Origin: Gammaproteobacteria bacterium | Lineage (GTDB): Bacteria; Pseudomonadota; Gammaproteobacteria; Steroidobacterales; GCA-2729495 | Reading direction: 5' to 3' | DNA: 48,804 nt | Assembly (NCBI GenBank): GCA_019454675.1 | Contig: JACFNV010000006.1 | Span: 1-48,804 of the forward strand | Shown: piece after piece, positions 9,531-18,141 of the stretch | How positions within the stretch are numbered: position 1 is the first letter of the stretch | Layout: each line of letters starts with the position of its first letter | Position numbers and translations under genes: made by a program | Notes under the pieces: generated by a model | The model's input: the letters and a program-made list of their open reading frames with translations, nothing else | The model's database searches: none | Told to the model about the DNA's origin: nothing

Positions 9531-11333
9531 ATGCAGCCCACGGATACCCGCAACCCCGATTATTTCCACAAGGTCGTCGATTGCCAGTGGGGTTGCCCCG
9601 CCCATACCGATGTCCCCGGCTACATCCGCCTCATCGCGCAGGGCCGCTACACCGAGTCCTACATGCTCAACCGGCAGGCGAATGTCTTCCCGGGCATCCT
9701 CGGCCGCGTCTGCGACCGGCCCTGCGAGCCGGTGTGCCGCCGCGCCCGCGTGGAGGAGAAGCCGGTGGCCATCTGCCGCCTCAAGCGCGTCGCTTCCGAC
9801 CTGCGCGACGAGATCGACGAGCTGCTGCCCAAGGCGCCGCAGCAGAAGAACGGCAAGCGGGTGGCGCTGGTAGGCGCGGGCCCGGCATCCCTCACCGTCG
9901 CCAACGACCTCATGCCGCTTGGCTACGAAGTGGTGATCTACGAGGCACAGGCGGTGCCCGGCGGCCTCATGCGCAGCAACATCCCCTCCTTCCGCCTGCC
10001 GGTGGAGGTGCTCGACGAAGAGATCGCGATGATCATCGACATGGGTGTCGACCTGCGCCTCGGCACGCCGGTCAAGAGCATGAAGGCGCTGCTGGCCGAG
10101 GGCTACGACGCCATCTTCGTCGGCAGCGGCGCACCGCGCGGCAAGGACCTGCGGCTCCCCGGCCGCGACGAGGCGGCGGCCAACATCCACATCGGCATCG
10201 ACTGGCTGGAGTCGGTGGCCTTCGAGCATGTCGACAAGATCGGCGAGCGGGTGCTGATCATCGGCGTCGGCAACACCGCCATGGACTGCTGCCGCACCTC
10301 GCTGCGCCTCGGCGCCAGGGACGTGAAGGTCATGGCGCGCAAGCCGCGCCAGTTCTTCAAGGCCTCGGCCTGGGAGCTCGAGGACGCCGAGGAGGAGAAC
10401 GTCGAGATCGTCGTCAACCATTCGCCGAAGTCCTTCGTCGTCGAGGGCGGGCGCTTGGTGGGCATGCTGTTCGACAAGATGTCCTACGAGTTCGATGCCA
10501 GCGGCCGGATCACCAGCGAGAAGATCGAGGGCGAGGTGCTCATCCCCTGCGACGACGTGGTGCTGGCCATCGGCCAGGAGAACGCATTCCCGTGGATCGA
10601 GCGCGACACCGGCATCGAGTTCGACAAGTGGGACGTGCCGGTGGTGGACAAGAGCACCTACCAGGGTACCCGTCCCGGGGTGTTCTTCGGCGGCGATGCC
10701 GCCTTCGGCCCGAAGAACATCATCTGGTCGGTCGAGCACGGCCACCAGGCCGCCATCTCCATGCACAAGCACTGCCATGGCGAGGATGTCGCGGAGCGCC
10801 CGGCCTACGGCATGAACCTCTCCACCGCCAAGATGGGCATCCACGAGTGGTCGTACAGCAACGACTACGATGGCACGCCGCGCCGTGTCGTCCCGCAGAT
10901 GGACCTTCGCGAGCGCTTCAAGAAGCTCGATCTCGAGGTGGAGCTGGGCTTCAGCGCCGAGCAGTTCACCAAGGAAGTCGAGCGCTGCCTCAATTGCGAC
11001 GTGCAGACGGTGTTCACCGACAAGCTCTGCATCGAGTGCGATGCCTGCATCGACATCTGCCCGACGCGCTGCCTGACCATCGTGCCGAACGCCCCCGAGG
11101 AGGAGCTGCGCGGGAAGCTGTCCGCGCCAGCCGAGAATCTCGAGCAGGCGCTGTTCGTTTCCGGGCCGCTGCCGCAGACCGGTCGGGTCATGGTCAAGGA
11201 CGAGAACATCTGCCTGCACTGCAGCCTGTGCGCGGAGCGTTGCCCGACGGGCGCCTGGGACATGCAGAAGTTCACGCTCAAGGTGCCCTACGCGGGCAAG
11301 CCGGCCACGACCGGGACAGAATCCACGAGCTGA
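9531..11333 (+). CDS. FAD/NAD(P)-binding, Fe-S oxidoreductase subunit (GltD-like) of a 2-oxoacid oxidoreductase
   Basis: This 600-residue protein resembles the small subunit of glutamate synthase with extra ferredoxin domains. The N-terminal Cys-rich Fe-S region (DCQWGCPAHTDVPGY, then CDRPCEPVCRR) is followed by the FAD-binding GAGPASLTVANDL motif and a second nucleotide-binding motif GVGNTAMDCC. The C-terminus has two 4Fe-4S motifs, CIECDACIDICP and CLHCSLCAERCP. Such a subunit would exchange electrons between ferredoxin-level clusters and NAD(P)H. I chose ATG 9531, where similarity to the family begins; the frame is open back to 9402 but that stretch covers the promoter. It is upstream of the alpha and beta subunit genes, which indicates one complex. 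Confidence 0.92.
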   Translation: MQPTDTRNPDYFHKVVDCQWGCPAHTDVPGYIRLIAQGRYTESYMLNRQANVFPGILGRVCDRPCEPVCRRARVEEKPVAICRLKRVASDLRDEIDELLPKAPQQKNGKRVALVGAGPASLTVANDLMPLGYEVVIYEAQAVPGGLMRSNIPSFRLPVEVLDEEIAMIIDMGVDLRLGTPVKSMKALLAEGYDAIFVGSGAPRGKDLRLPGRDEAAANIHIGIDWLESVAFEHVDKIGERVLIIGVGNTAMDCCRTSLRLGARDVKVMARKPRQFFKASAWELEDAEEENVEIVVNHSPKSFVVEGGRLVGMLFDKMSYEFDASGRITSEKIEGEVLIPCDDVVLAIGQENAFPWIERDTGIEFDKWDVPVVDKSTYQGTRPGVFFGGDAAFGPKNIIWSVEHGHQAAISMHKHCHGEDVAERPAYGMNLSTAKMGIHEWSYSNDYDGTPRRVVPQMDLRERFKKLDLEVELGFSAEQFTKEVERCLNCDVQTVFTDKLCIECDACIDICPTRCLTIVPNAPEEELRGKLSAPAENLEQALFVSGPLPQTGRVMVKDENICLHCSLCAERCPTGAWDMQKFTLKVPYAGKPATTGTESTS

Positions 11334-11353
11334 TCTGCCACCATCCGTGCTGG

Positions 11354-11390
11354 TGCGGACTGCCGGCGCCATCCGGCAGCGGCATCCGCA
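11354..11390 (+). promoter_or_regulatory. Intercistronic hairpin between the flavoprotein and alpha-subunit genes
   Basis: The left arm (11354-11366, TGCGGACTGCCGG) pairs with CCGGCAG (11373-11379) and TCCGCA (11385-11390), leaving a 5-nt bulge at 11380-11384 and a 6-nt loop. There is no U-tract, so it is not an intrinsic terminator. It may stabilise one side of the transcript or tune the expression ratio of the two cistrons. Confidence 0.4.
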
Positions 11391-11414
11391 GACTGCCACC
11401 GACAACAACGCGCC

Positions 11415-13235
11415 ATGGATCCAATGAGCACGCAAGTCCGCAACAACGATTTCACGATCAGGATCGCCAACGTCAATGGCACCGGCTCGGCCAGTGCCAA
11501 CACGCTGCTGATGAAGGCCTTTTTCCGCATGGGCATCCCGGTGGCGGGGAAGAACTACTTCCCGTCGAACATCCAGGGCCTGCCGACGTGGTACGAGATC
11601 CGCGTCAGCGACGAGGGCTACATCTGCCGCTCCGGGCGCGTCGACATCATGGTGGCGATGAATGCCCAGACCTACCAGAAGGACCTGGCGGCGGTAAGCC
11701 CGGGCGGCTACCTGCTCTACGACTCCACCTGGCCGCGCGACAAGCAGCTGGCCCGCGAGGACATCAGCGTCTTCGGCGTGCCGCTGTCGCGCATGTGCAA
11801 CGAGCGCTTCACGCGCGCGCGCGAGCGGGTGCTGATGAAGAACATCGCCTATGTCGGGGTGCTGGCGGCGCTGCTCGACATCGATGTCGAGGCGGTCAAG
11901 ACCCTGCTGCGGGAGAGCTATGGCGCCAAGCCGCAGCTGCTGGATGGCAACCAGCTGGCCTTCGACCTCGGCTACGACTACGCCCGCGAGCACTTCCCGT
12001 GCCCGCTGCCCATCCGCGCCCGGGCCGCAGGCAAGACCGCCGGCCACATCATGGTGGACGGCAACACCACGGCCGCCATGGGGGCGCTGTTTGCCGGCGC
12101 CACGGTGGTGGGCTGGTACCCGATCACGCCATCGACCTCGGTGATCGATTCCTTCAAGTCCATGGCCGAGCGCTGGCGCCGCGATCCGCAGACCGGCCGC
12201 CAGGCCGTTGCCATCGTCCAGGCCGAGGACGAGCTGGCGGCCATCGGCATGGTGCTCGGGGCCGGCTGGAACGGCGCACGGGCCTTCACCTCCACGAGCG
12301 GCCCCGGTATCTCGCTGATGAGCGAGTTCCTCGGCTATGGCTACTTCACCGAGATCCCCGCGGTGCTCATCAACGTGCAGCGCTGTGGCCCCTCCACCGG
12401 CATGCCGACGCGCACCCAGCAGGGCGACATCCTCGCCTGTGCCTACGCCTCGCACGGCGATACGCGCCACGTGCTGCTGTTCCCCGCCAACCCGGAGGAG
12501 GCCTTCTACCTCACGGCGGAGGCCTTCAACCTCGCCGAGCGCCTGCAGACGCCGGTGATGGTGCTCACCGACCTCGACATCGGCATGAACGACTGGATGT
12601 GCCCCGAGCTGAAGTGGGATGCCGCCTACCAGCCCGACCGCGGCAAGGTGATGAGCGCGGAGCAGCTGGAGAAGATCGAGAAGTTCCACCGCTATCTCGA
12701 CGTGGATGGCGACGGCATCCCCTGGCGCAGCCTGCCCGGCGTGCACCCGAAGGGCGCGTACTTCACCCGTGGCTCGGGCCACAACAGGTGGGGCACCTAT
12801 ACCGAGGATGCCGCGGAGTACCGGGACCTGGTGGACCGCCTGCTGAAGAAGTGGGAGACCGCCAGGACGCTGGTGCCGCCCGCGCTCATCGACCATGCGG
12901 GACAGCACCGGGTCGGCATCGTTTCGGTGGGCACCTGCGATGGCGCGGTGCACGAGGCGCGCGACCGGCTTGCGGCCACGGGCATGCACGCCAACTACCT
13001 GCGGGTGCGTGCCTTTCCCTTCGGCAGCGAGGTGCGGGAGTTCCTCGATGCGCATGAACGCATCTACGTGGTCGAGCAGAACCGCGATGCCCAGCTGCGC
13101 TCGCTGCTGCTGATCGAGACCGGCGTCGAGCAGGACAAGCTGGTGCCGGTGCTGCACTACGACGGCATGCCGGTCTCCGCCGACGACATCATCAAGGGCA
13201 TCAACCAGGACGTGCTGAAGGGCAAAGCCGCATGA
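11415..13235 (+). CDS. korA: 2-oxoacid:ferredoxin oxidoreductase, gamma-alpha fusion subunit (KorA-like)
   Basis: This 606-residue protein carries the gamma domain (about 10-190) fused to the pyrimidine-binding alpha domain. The alpha part begins near GHIMVDGNTTAAMGA and holds the family motif YPITPSTS at 235-242, followed by AEDELAAIGMVLGAGWNG. The enzyme oxidatively decarboxylates a 2-oxoacid to acyl-CoA and passes electrons to ferredoxin. The split into gamma-alpha plus beta fits 2-oxoglutarate or broad 2-oxoacid oxidoreductases; the substrate cannot be fixed from sequence alone. ATG 11415 and ATG 11424 are both possible; GGA precedes the second, so the first three residues are uncertain. 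Its stop overlaps the beta start. Confidence 0.93.
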   Translation: MDPMSTQVRNNDFTIRIANVNGTGSASANTLLMKAFFRMGIPVAGKNYFPSNIQGLPTWYEIRVSDEGYICRSGRVDIMVAMNAQTYQKDLAAVSPGGYLLYDSTWPRDKQLAREDISVFGVPLSRMCNERFTRARERVLMKNIAYVGVLAALLDIDVEAVKTLLRESYGAKPQLLDGNQLAFDLGYDYAREHFPCPLPIRARAAGKTAGHIMVDGNTTAAMGALFAGATVVGWYPITPSTSVIDSFKSMAERWRRDPQTGRQAVAIVQAEDELAAIGMVLGAGWNGARAFTSTSGPGISLMSEFLGYGYFTEIPAVLINVQRCGPSTGMPTRTQQGDILACAYASHGDTRHVLLFPANPEEAFYLTAEAFNLAERLQTPVMVLTDLDIGMNDWMCPELKWDAAYQPDRGKVMSAEQLEKIEKFHRYLDVDGDGIPWRSLPGVHPKGAYFTRGSGHNRWGTYTEDAAEYRDLVDRLLKKWETARTLVPPALIDHAGQHRVGIVSVGTCDGAVHEARDRLAATGMHANYLRVRAFPFGSEVREFLDAHERIYVVEQNRDAQLRSLLLIETGVEQDKLVPVLHYDGMPVSADDIIKGINQDVLKGKAA

Positions 13236-14287
13236 GCTACATCGCCAAGCCGAAGGTGGTCCACCCCGGGCTGCCGCGCAATGAACTCGGTCTCTCGATG
13301 CGTGACTACGAGGGGGGCATGTCCACGCTGTGTGCCGGCTGCGGCCACGATTCGATCACCGCGGCGCTGGTGCAGGCGGCCTTCGAGCTGTCGCTGCCGC
13401 CGCACCGCATGGCGAAGCTCTCGGGCATCGGCTGCTCGTCGAAGACCCCCGCCTACTTCCTCTCGGCCTCGCACGGCTTCAATTCGGTGCATGGCCGCAT
13501 GGCCTCGGTGGCCACCGGCGCCAACGCGGCCAACAACGAGCTGGTCTATGTCGGCGTCTCGGGTGACGGGGACACGCTTTCCATCGGCCTCGGCCAGTTC
13601 TGCCATGCGATCCGCCGCAACCTCAACATGCTCTACATCATCGAGAACAACGGGGTGTACGGGCTGACCAAGGGACAGTTCTCGGCCTCCGCCGACATCG
13701 GCAGCAAGGCCAAGAAGGGCGAGGTCAACCGGCAGCCGCCGATCGATCCCTGCCTGCTGGCGCTCTCCATCGGCTGCACCTTCGTGGCGCGCAGCTTCTC
13801 GGGCGACAAGGAGCAGCTGGTGCCGCTGATCAAGGCGGCCATCAGGCACCGCGGCTTTGCCATGATCGACGTGATCTCGCCCTGCGTCACCTTCAACAAC
13901 CACGAAGGCTCGACCAAGAGCTACGACTTCACCCGCCGGCATTACCAGCCGGCCGTATATGCCGACTACGTGCCGCCGGCACAGGAGATCCGCAGCGAGC
14001 AGGCCGCGGGTTCGCTGCAGGCGGTGACGATGCACGATGGCAGCCGCCTGCTGCTGCACAAGGTGGGCGCCGATTACGATGCCACCGACCGGCTGGCGGC
14101 CTTCGGCTACCTGTCGCGGCACCAGGCCGAGGGCGCCATCGTCACCGGCCTGCTCTATATCGACGAGAACAGCCCCGACATGCACGAGCTGCAGGCGACG
14201 CCCGAGCGGCCGCTCAACAGCCTGCCATACGCCGAGCTGCATCCCGGCCAGAAGGGGCTCGACGCCATCCAGGCGCGCTTCCGCTAG
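13232..14287 (+). CDS. korB: 2-oxoacid:ferredoxin oxidoreductase, TPP-binding beta subunit (KorB-like)
   Basis: This 351-residue subunit binds thiamine diphosphate and one 4Fe-4S cluster. The four expected Cys are present: Cys34 and Cys37 (LCAGCGHD), Cys68 (GIGCSSK) and Cys218 (ISPCVTF). The TPP/Mg motif starts at GDGDTLSIG (111) and ends at ENNGVYGLTKGQ. GTG/ATG choice is not an issue: the ATG overlaps the alpha stop (ATGA), so the subunits are translationally coupled. The enzyme should work with the GltD-like protein upstream to link 2-oxoacid oxidation with ferredoxin and NAD(P). The gene converges with a small secreted-protein gene 53 bp beyond its end. Confidence 0.94.
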   Translation: MSYIAKPKVVHPGLPRNELGLSMRDYEGGMSTLCAGCGHDSITAALVQAAFELSLPPHRMAKLSGIGCSSKTPAYFLSASHGFNSVHGRMASVATGANAANNELVYVGVSGDGDTLSIGLGQFCHAIRRNLNMLYIIENNGVYGLTKGQFSASADIGSKAKKGEVNRQPPIDPCLLALSIGCTFVARSFSGDKEQLVPLIKAAIRHRGFAMIDVISPCVTFNNHEGSTKSYDFTRRHYQPAVYADYVPPAQEIRSEQAAGSLQAVTMHDGSRLLLHKVGADYDATDRLAAFGYLSRHQAEGAIVTGLLYIDENSPDMHELQATPERPLNSLPYAELHPGQKGLDAIQARFR

Positions 14288-14340
14288 CCAGGGTTCCCGT
14301 CCCGGGCGAGGGTGGCCGGTCCGTGGCGGACGCGGCCGCC

Positions 14341-14886
14341 TCAGCCGCCGCCGTTCTCGCCTGGTCCGCGGCAGGAGATCCAGGCATCCAGCGGCAGCGC
14401 ACTGCTTGCCGCACTGCTGTCGCCCTGGCCGGTGCTGCAGCTCAGCGTGGCGAAGGCAGCGGTGACCGCAGGCAGGCGGAACAGGCGTTCCCCCTGTTCA
14501 CCGACGGCATCGGCAATCCGGCTGGCATCCTGCCTGGCACAGATCTGCGCCGGGTTGGCAAGCCAGGGCAGCTGCCTGCGGGGGACCTGCACGATGAGTG
14601 GTTGTGCCGCCTGGCTGGCGGGGATGCTGCGCACCGTGTTGGCGACGGAGATGACCAGCTCGGCCTGGTCGTGGCCGGCCGGGCAGTGCGCATCGACCAG
14701 CAGCTCGAATGCCAGCACCGGCTCGGCCGCCCCGGTTGCGCTGAGCCTTGGCAGCATGTGCCGGGCGCCGGTGCCACCCTGGCTCAGCCCGAGGTTCGGG
14801 GCTGCCTCGTCGGCGTGCAGGGCGGAGGCCAGCCCGAGGCTGGCCAGGATGATGGTGCCCATCAGGTGATGCATGGCAGTGTTCAT
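14341..14886 (-). CDS. Small secreted protein of unknown function
   Basis: I do not recognise a family. The 181-residue product has a clear signal peptide (MNTAMHHLMGTIILASLGLASALHA) and a mature part of about 155 residues with four Cys (in DAHCPA, AQICARQ, TLSCST and WISCRG), suggesting two disulfides in the periplasm. ATG 14886 is chosen because it starts the signal peptide; ATG 14871 (MHHLMG) is also possible. Composition matches the neighbours. It is divergent from the PGPGW gene and converges with korB. Confidence 0.65.
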   Translation of the reverse strand: MNTAMHHLMGTIILASLGLASALHADEAAPNLGLSQGGTGARHMLPRLSATGAAEPVLAFELLVDAHCPAGHDQAELVISVANTVRSIPASQAAQPLIVQVPRRQLPWLANPAQICARQDASRIADAVGEQGERLFRLPAVTAAFATLSCSTGQGDSSAASSALPLDAWISCRGPGENGGG

Positions 14887-14945
14887 GGCGCGAATACTAG
14901 CAGCTGCGGGCCGGCATGCAGCGCCGGGCACGCAGCCCGCAATGC

Positions 14946-14951
14946 TAGAAT
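14946..14951 (+). promoter_or_regulatory. -10 box TAGAAT of the PGPGW gene
   Basis: TAGAAT followed by CGCCGCG places +1 near 14958, giving a leader of about 36 nt. The same TAGAAT-plus-GC-rich arrangement precedes the P-II gene and the EF-G gene in this window, which supports it as the housekeeping promoter style here. No clear -35 is seen. Confidence 0.45.
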
Positions 14952-14993
14952 CGCCGCGTATCGCCGGGGCCGTCCCGGTGACCGGGAGCAAGC

Positions 14994-15284
14994 GTGTTTG
15001 CGGGGCTGGGCATCCGTGGCTACCGGCTGGCACGTCGCCTTGCCATCGCCCTCATCGGTGGCACGGTGATGCTCGGCGGCATCATCATGCTGCTGACCCC
15101 GGGGCCGGGCCTGGCGGCCATTGCCCTCGGCCTCGCCATCCTGGCGCTGGAATTTGCCTGGGCGAAGATCTGGCTCGATCGGCTGAAGGCACGCCTCAAC
15201 CGCGAGCAGCTGGGTAACCTGCTGGAAAAGACCCGCGGGCTGGGCACGGGCTGGCTGTTGCCGCGGAGCAGGCCCAGGCGCTGA
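14994..15284 (+). CDS. PGPGW family small membrane protein
   Basis: This 96-residue protein has two hydrophobic segments (about 17-37 and 39-60) joined by LTPGPGLAAI, the hallmark of the putative transmembrane PGPGW family. A basic C-terminal tail (RLKARLNRE and RSRPRR) probably faces the cytoplasm. The start is GTG 14994, preceded by GGGAG at normal spacing. The family has no established function. It stands alone between divergent and convergent minus-strand genes. Confidence 0.85.
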   Translation: MFAGLGIRGYRLARRLAIALIGGTVMLGGIIMLLTPGPGLAAIALGLAILALEFAWAKIWLDRLKARLNREQLGNLLEKTRGLGTGWLLPRSRPRR

Positions 15285-15338
15285 GGCGCTTCCGGGAGCC
15301 GTTGCCCATGCCGGGCCATGCCTGGCTGCGTGCATCCC

Positions 15339-16220
15339 TCAATCCGTGTTGCGGCATGCCCCGGGCAGGATGGCCTCGCAGCCCTGCGCGGGGTCGGCAA
15401 GGAAGCGCAGCAGCGCGGCGCGGATCTCCGGGTCCATGAAGCTGCCGATGTGCGGGCCGTCGTAGCCGAGCAGGAAGCGCGGCGGGCGGGCGGCGGCAAA
15501 CAGCGCCTCGGCATGGCGATGGTCGACGATGGCATCCTGCCTGCCGTGGATCAGCAGCAGCGGCACCGGGCTGATGTTGCCGACCTGGTCGAGCAGGTCG
15601 TAGCCGCGCGGCATGGACCAGCCGATGGGCCATTGCAGCGGCCAGGTCAGCCAGCTCTGGCGCGCCACGTCGTGGGCGATCCAGCGGTAGCGTGCAAAGC
15701 CGGCGTCGAGGACCACGCCCGCCAGGCGCGAGCGCAGCGCCGGATCCGCGCCGGCAAGATAGCCACCCAGCGTTGCGCCCAGGCTCTGCCCGAGCAGGTA
15801 CAGCGGCAGGCCCTGCGTCGCCGGCTCGCCGGCCAGCCAGTCGAATGCGGCATGCAGGTCGGCGAAGACCGCCGGTATGCGTGGCGTGCCCTCCGAGCCG
15901 CCAAAGCCGCGGTAGTCGAGCAGCAGCACCTGGTAGCCCTCGGCCGGCAGCCAGTACACGCTTGCCAGGTGCGTGCTGATGTTCTCCGCGTTGCCGTGCA
16001 GGAACAGCACGCTGCCCCGCGCCGGTCCCTGTGCTGGCAGCCACCAGGCTGCAAGCCGGGTGCCGTCCGCCGCCATCAGCTCCACGTCGCGGTAGGCGAT
16101 GCCGACGTCGGCCGGGGTGCGCAGCAGCGGGCGCATCGGCATGAACAACATCCGGCTGCAGCCGCTGAGCAGGAGCGCGCACAGGGCGAGCATCAGCCGG
16201 CTGAAGATGCGTTTCTTCAC
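15339..16220 (-). CDS. Lipoprotein alpha/beta hydrolase (BAAT/FrsA-like)
   Basis: This 293-residue protein has a lipoprotein signal peptide ending in LLSGC (Cys21). The alpha/beta hydrolase fold shows the oxyanion region LFLHGNAENIS, nucleophile elbow GQSLGATLGG, an Asp in IHGRQDAIVDH and a His in YDGPHIGS. This pattern is that of the bem46/YfhR-like family. The start is GTG 16220, which overlaps the DUF4105 stop in a GTGA junction, so the two are translationally coupled and probably act together in the envelope. The substrate is unknown. Confidence 0.9.
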   Translation of the reverse strand: MKKRIFSRLMLALCALLLSGCSRMLFMPMRPLLRTPADVGIAYRDVELMAADGTRLAAWWLPAQGPARGSVLFLHGNAENISTHLASVYWLPAEGYQVLLLDYRGFGGSEGTPRIPAVFADLHAAFDWLAGEPATQGLPLYLLGQSLGATLGGYLAGADPALRSRLAGVVLDAGFARYRWIAHDVARQSWLTWPLQWPIGWSMPRGYDLLDQVGNISPVPLLLIHGRQDAIVDHRHAEALFAAARPPRFLLGYDGPHIGSFMDPEIRAALLRFLADPAQGCEAILPGACRNTD

Positions 16221-18091
16221 GGCCCGAAATGGTAGCGCAGCGAAAGGCTGGCCTCGTTGATGCGGTCGCTGTCGCCGAGGTGCCGCTCCAGCGCGAGGCG
16301 CAGCGCCAGGTTCGTCCCCAGCGGCAGGTTCTGGCGCAGGGCAAGCAGGCTGCGCTTGTCGCCATCGCTGAAGTGGTAATGGTCGGCGGTGGCCAGGGTT
16401 ACGCCGGCGGGCGTGGTGAGGCGCAGGCCGGCGGCGAGCCCCGGGGCCACGTCGAGCTCCCTGTCCCTGGCATGGTTGAATTCCACCCTGCCGGTGGCGA
16501 GCAGGAACAGGCTGAGGCCGGGTGTTGGCGCCCGCGTCCAGCCGAAGCCGGCGTTGAGCTGCGGAACCAGCACGTCATCGCCCGCCGTCCACTGGCGCTC
16601 GAGCCCCGCATTGACCCGCCAGGACCACGGCTGGAAGAACTCGTCGCGGGTGCCGAGCGAGGTGATCTCCAGCAGGTCGAGGCGCTGCAGCTGCAGCGTG
16701 CCGCCCTCCTTGAGGCGCAGGAGGAAGCGTCCCATGTTGAGCGAGGCGCCGGGCGGATAACCGACATCCCGGTCATTCAGGTCGTGGTAGCTCAGGCGCC
16801 ACTCCAGCTCGGCAAAGCCGCGCTGGTCTGCCACGCCGCCACCGAAGCCCAGCAGGGCGGTGCGGTGGCCTTGCTCGGGAGCCGGTGGACGGGGAGGAGG
16901 CGGGGGCGCGGCGCCGGCGGCGTTTTGCCGGAGCTGCTGGAGCAGCGCGAAGTTCTGCCTGGCGAGCGCCTCGGTGGTGGGGGCGTGGACCGCGCGATCG
17001 CGGAAGAATCGATAGGCGGTATCGACCACCAGGTGTCGGCGCCCGGGTTCCAGTGCCGCCAGGGCAGGCGCGTGCGCCGGCGTAGCGGCATCGGCCATGC
17101 TGCGTGCGAGGGTGCGCTCATCCGCCGTCATCAGGCCGATCTGGTGCCGGAGCGTGGTGCGGCTGGCCGGACGGTATGCGACAGCGCTGACCATGCCGGC
17201 ATCGATCACCGCGCGCACCGTATCGATGGGGATCGCATGGTAGGGAAAGCGGCCGGCCAGGTCGTGGCCCGGCCTGGCGATGTCGAGCAGCTCCAGCAGG
17301 CGCAGCGAGCAGTTCTCGTCGAAGAAATAGTAGTCGAAGCGGATGCCGCGCAATTCCCAGGCATGGGCAAGCAGGCGGTCGATTTCCGCGGCGGAGAGGT
17401 CGAGTTCGTATTCCCACAGGTCGCGGCTCTCGATGCGCGAGTACTCGCGCAGCTTCTCGAAGTAGGGTCCGGCAGCGAACTGCCCCGGGTAGCCGCCGAA
17501 CAATCCGCGCCAGGCGTAGACGAAGCCGTTTTCCCCGGGCGGAACCGTGGCGCCGAAATTCAGGGCCCACGAGAGCAGCGGGGTCTCGCGTTCGGGGCTT
17601 TGCGAGTCGAAGCGCAGGAAGGTGTGCCCGTACATCGAGGAGGGGCTGTTGAGGTAGCTGGCGGCAAAGACCAGCACCACCCGGTTGACCGCCAGCACGT
17701 GGCGCCACTCCGCGTACTCCTCGCAGCTTGCCGCCGGCATCCCCGCCGCCAGCCCGGGCAGCCGCTCCTGCAGCCAGGCGCGGCGTGCGGGGAAGCGGCA
17801 CTGGATCGCGGGATCCTCCAGCAGGCCCTGCAGCGTGGCGTCGAGCTCGGCCGCCGGGTCGGTGGGCCCGCGGCGGCTGAGGAAGAAGGTGGCATCGTCG
17901 ACGAAGTTGCGAATCCCGCCGGGGCGCCATGAGGAGGTGTAGTGGAGCAGCTGCAGCCACTGCGGGTCCGCGGCCAGGCCCTGGTGCCGGGCTGCAGCCT
18001 GCAGTTCCTCGGCGGGGCCGGCTGCCCGGGCCACGCCGAGGGCCAGCAGCAGGCAGAGGGCGCCCAGCAGGGCGCGCACTTTGGGGAGCAT
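16217..18091 (-). CDS. DUF4105 (Lnb-type periplasmic domain) envelope protein
   Basis: This 624-residue exported protein starts with a signal peptide (MLPKVRALLGALCLLLALGVARA). The DUF4105 domain spans roughly 130-400, including SPSSMYGHTFLR and FFDENCSLRLLELLDIARPG, whose Cys/His-rich pattern is conserved in the family. The C-terminal ~200 residues (from about 420) are rich in alternating polar/aromatic strands such as WRLSYHDLNDRDVGYPPG and end in LSLRYHFGP, with a terminal hydrophobic/aromatic pattern like an outer-membrane barrel. No Shine-Dalgarno is obvious before ATG 18091. It is the first gene of a two-gene unit with the lipoprotein hydrolase. Confidence 0.88.
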   Translation of the reverse strand: MLPKVRALLGALCLLLALGVARAAGPAEELQAAARHQGLAADPQWLQLLHYTSSWRPGGIRNFVDDATFFLSRRGPTDPAAELDATLQGLLEDPAIQCRFPARRAWLQERLPGLAAGMPAASCEEYAEWRHVLAVNRVVLVFAASYLNSPSSMYGHTFLRFDSQSPERETPLLSWALNFGATVPPGENGFVYAWRGLFGGYPGQFAAGPYFEKLREYSRIESRDLWEYELDLSAAEIDRLLAHAWELRGIRFDYYFFDENCSLRLLELLDIARPGHDLAGRFPYHAIPIDTVRAVIDAGMVSAVAYRPASRTTLRHQIGLMTADERTLARSMADAATPAHAPALAALEPGRRHLVVDTAYRFFRDRAVHAPTTEALARQNFALLQQLRQNAAGAAPPPPPRPPAPEQGHRTALLGFGGGVADQRGFAELEWRLSYHDLNDRDVGYPPGASLNMGRFLLRLKEGGTLQLQRLDLLEITSLGTRDEFFQPWSWRVNAGLERQWTAGDDVLVPQLNAGFGWTRAPTPGLSLFLLATGRVEFNHARDRELDVAPGLAAGLRLTTPAGVTLATADHYHFSDGDKRSLLALRQNLPLGTNLALRLALERHLGDSDRINEASLSLRYHFGP

Positions 18092-18141
18092 CGGCTGGGA
18101 GAAGGTGCCGCCCGGCCCCTGCGGGCCGGGCGGCCGTCGGC

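Noticed and set aside
9393-13157. A 1254-codon open frame antisense to the Kor genes
   Set aside because: It is a by-product of high GC content: it is His/Arg/Ala-rich, has no family features and lies opposite clearly functional domains.
15028-15043. A sigma-54-like TGGCAC...TTGC inside the PGPGW gene
   Set aside because: The spacing is six bases instead of five, and it lies within coding sequence with no fitting downstream start.
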